In this document: piece after piece, positions 5,410 to 5,658 of the stretch
How positions within the stretch are numbered: position 1 is the stretch's first letter
How the letters are laid out: each line of letters starts with the position of its first letter
Source of the DNA: DASUPK01 sp036265435
Lineage (GTDB): Bacteria > Actinomycetota > Thermoleophilia > Solirubrobacterales > 70-9
DNA: 5,658 nt
Direction: 5' to 3'
NCBI GenBank assembly: GCA_036265435.1
Contig: DATAPB010000220.1
Span: 1 to 5,658, forward strand
Program-made: the position numbers and the translations under genes
Notes under the pieces: model-generated
What the model was told of the DNA's origin: nothing
Databases searched by the model: none
What the model saw: only the letters and a program-made list of their open reading frames with translations

Positions 5410-5658
5410 ATGGGGAGAGAACGAAAGCGCTTTTTTGCGTCGCTGATCGCCACCGCGGCCTTTTTGGCTGCCTGGTCCGCTTCGGCCGGCGCCGCCACCG
5501 TCACCGTGGGCGACCCCATGACGCTGCCGCTCGACGGCGGTTACGTTGGGAACAACGGCGCCACAGTCACCGTTGCGAATACGACCATCCAGGAATCGGG
5601 CGCCCATGTGACTGCTCCGGTCAGCGGCACGATCACGCAGTGGCGCGCCCAGCCCACG
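5410..5658 (+). CDS. Secreted protein of unknown function (3' truncated)
   Basis: An open frame runs from ATG at 5410 through 83 codons to the window edge with no stop. The N-terminus is a textbook Sec signal peptide: basic n-region MGRERKR, hydrophobic core FFASLIATAAFLAAW (8-22), and small-residue c-region SASAGA with likely cleavage after A26 or A28. The visible mature part, beginning ATVTVGDPMTLPLDGG, is Thr/Val/Gly-rich and predicted to be beta-structured, with VTVANTTIQESGAHVTAPVSGTITQWRA. I recall similar 'ATVTVG...GAHVTSPVSGTIxxWR' proteins in Thermoleophilia, of unknown function; this is recollection, not a search. No Shine-Dalgarno site precedes the ATG. It lies 47 bp after sepF in the same direction, with the hairpin between them. 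A role cannot be assigned, and the link to cell division is only positional. Confidence 0.75.
   Translation, partial: MGRERKRFFASLIATAAFLAAWSASAGAATVTVGDPMTLPLDGGYVGNNGATVTVANTTIQESGAHVTAPVSGTITQWRAQPT

Noticed and set aside
5422..5435. AAAGCGCTTTTTT, resembling a short stem followed by a T-run
   Set aside because: The self-complementary AAAGCGCTTT has no loop, so it cannot form a normal hairpin, and it encodes the start of the signal peptide (KRFF).
5383..5607. 74-codon minus-strand open frame at the right end
   Set aside because: Lies opposite a frame with a textbook signal peptide that stays open to the window edge; the antisense product has no recognisable features.

Overview
This window comes from a GC-rich bacterial chromosome, by eye about two-thirds G+C. 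Several things suggest Actinomycetota: dense packing, G/C-biased third codon positions, mostly weak or absent Shine-Dalgarno sites, a sepF gene next to pgeF-yggS, and a truncated secreted protein of a style I associate with Thermoleophilia/Solirubrobacterales. The phylum-level guess is moderately secure. The class-level guess rests mainly on recalled similarity of the last, partial gene.

Left part (1-2106). The window opens inside hisF, the cyclase subunit of imidazole glycerol phosphate synthase (histidine biosynthesis), which lacks its first ~44 residues. It converges, with only 4 bp between stop codons, on a minus-strand gene for a membrane-anchored, extracytoplasmic PQQ-like beta-propeller. 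That gene's start is unclear: no ATG or GTG lies in frame, and the nearest in-frame start (TTG) overlaps the start of the divergent gene next to it.

Middle part (2094-4681). On the plus strand lie a class II tRNA nucleotidyltransferase/poly(A) polymerase family gene (cca), then after 84 bp the tightly coupled pair pgeF (multicopper-oxidase-like 'laccase domain' protein, peptidoglycan editing factor family) and yggS (PLP homeostasis protein), separated by 2 bp.

Right part (4769-5658). sepF encodes the cytoplasmic protein that tethers FtsZ to the membrane during division. It is followed after 47 bp by the start of a Sec-secreted protein that runs off the window. pgeF-yggS-sepF is the conserved block normally found next to ftsZ in Gram-positive division clusters; ftsZ is not in this window.

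All complete genes look like ordinary core genes. I found no mobile element, tRNA, rRNA or CRISPR array and no clear new system. The points most worth checking are a 15-bp dyad shared by the upstream regions of pgeF and sepF (GCAGGnnTArCCTGC), the unresolved start of the beta-propeller gene, an in-frame insertion in hisF that coincides with a DNA palindrome, and the partial secreted protein at the right edge.
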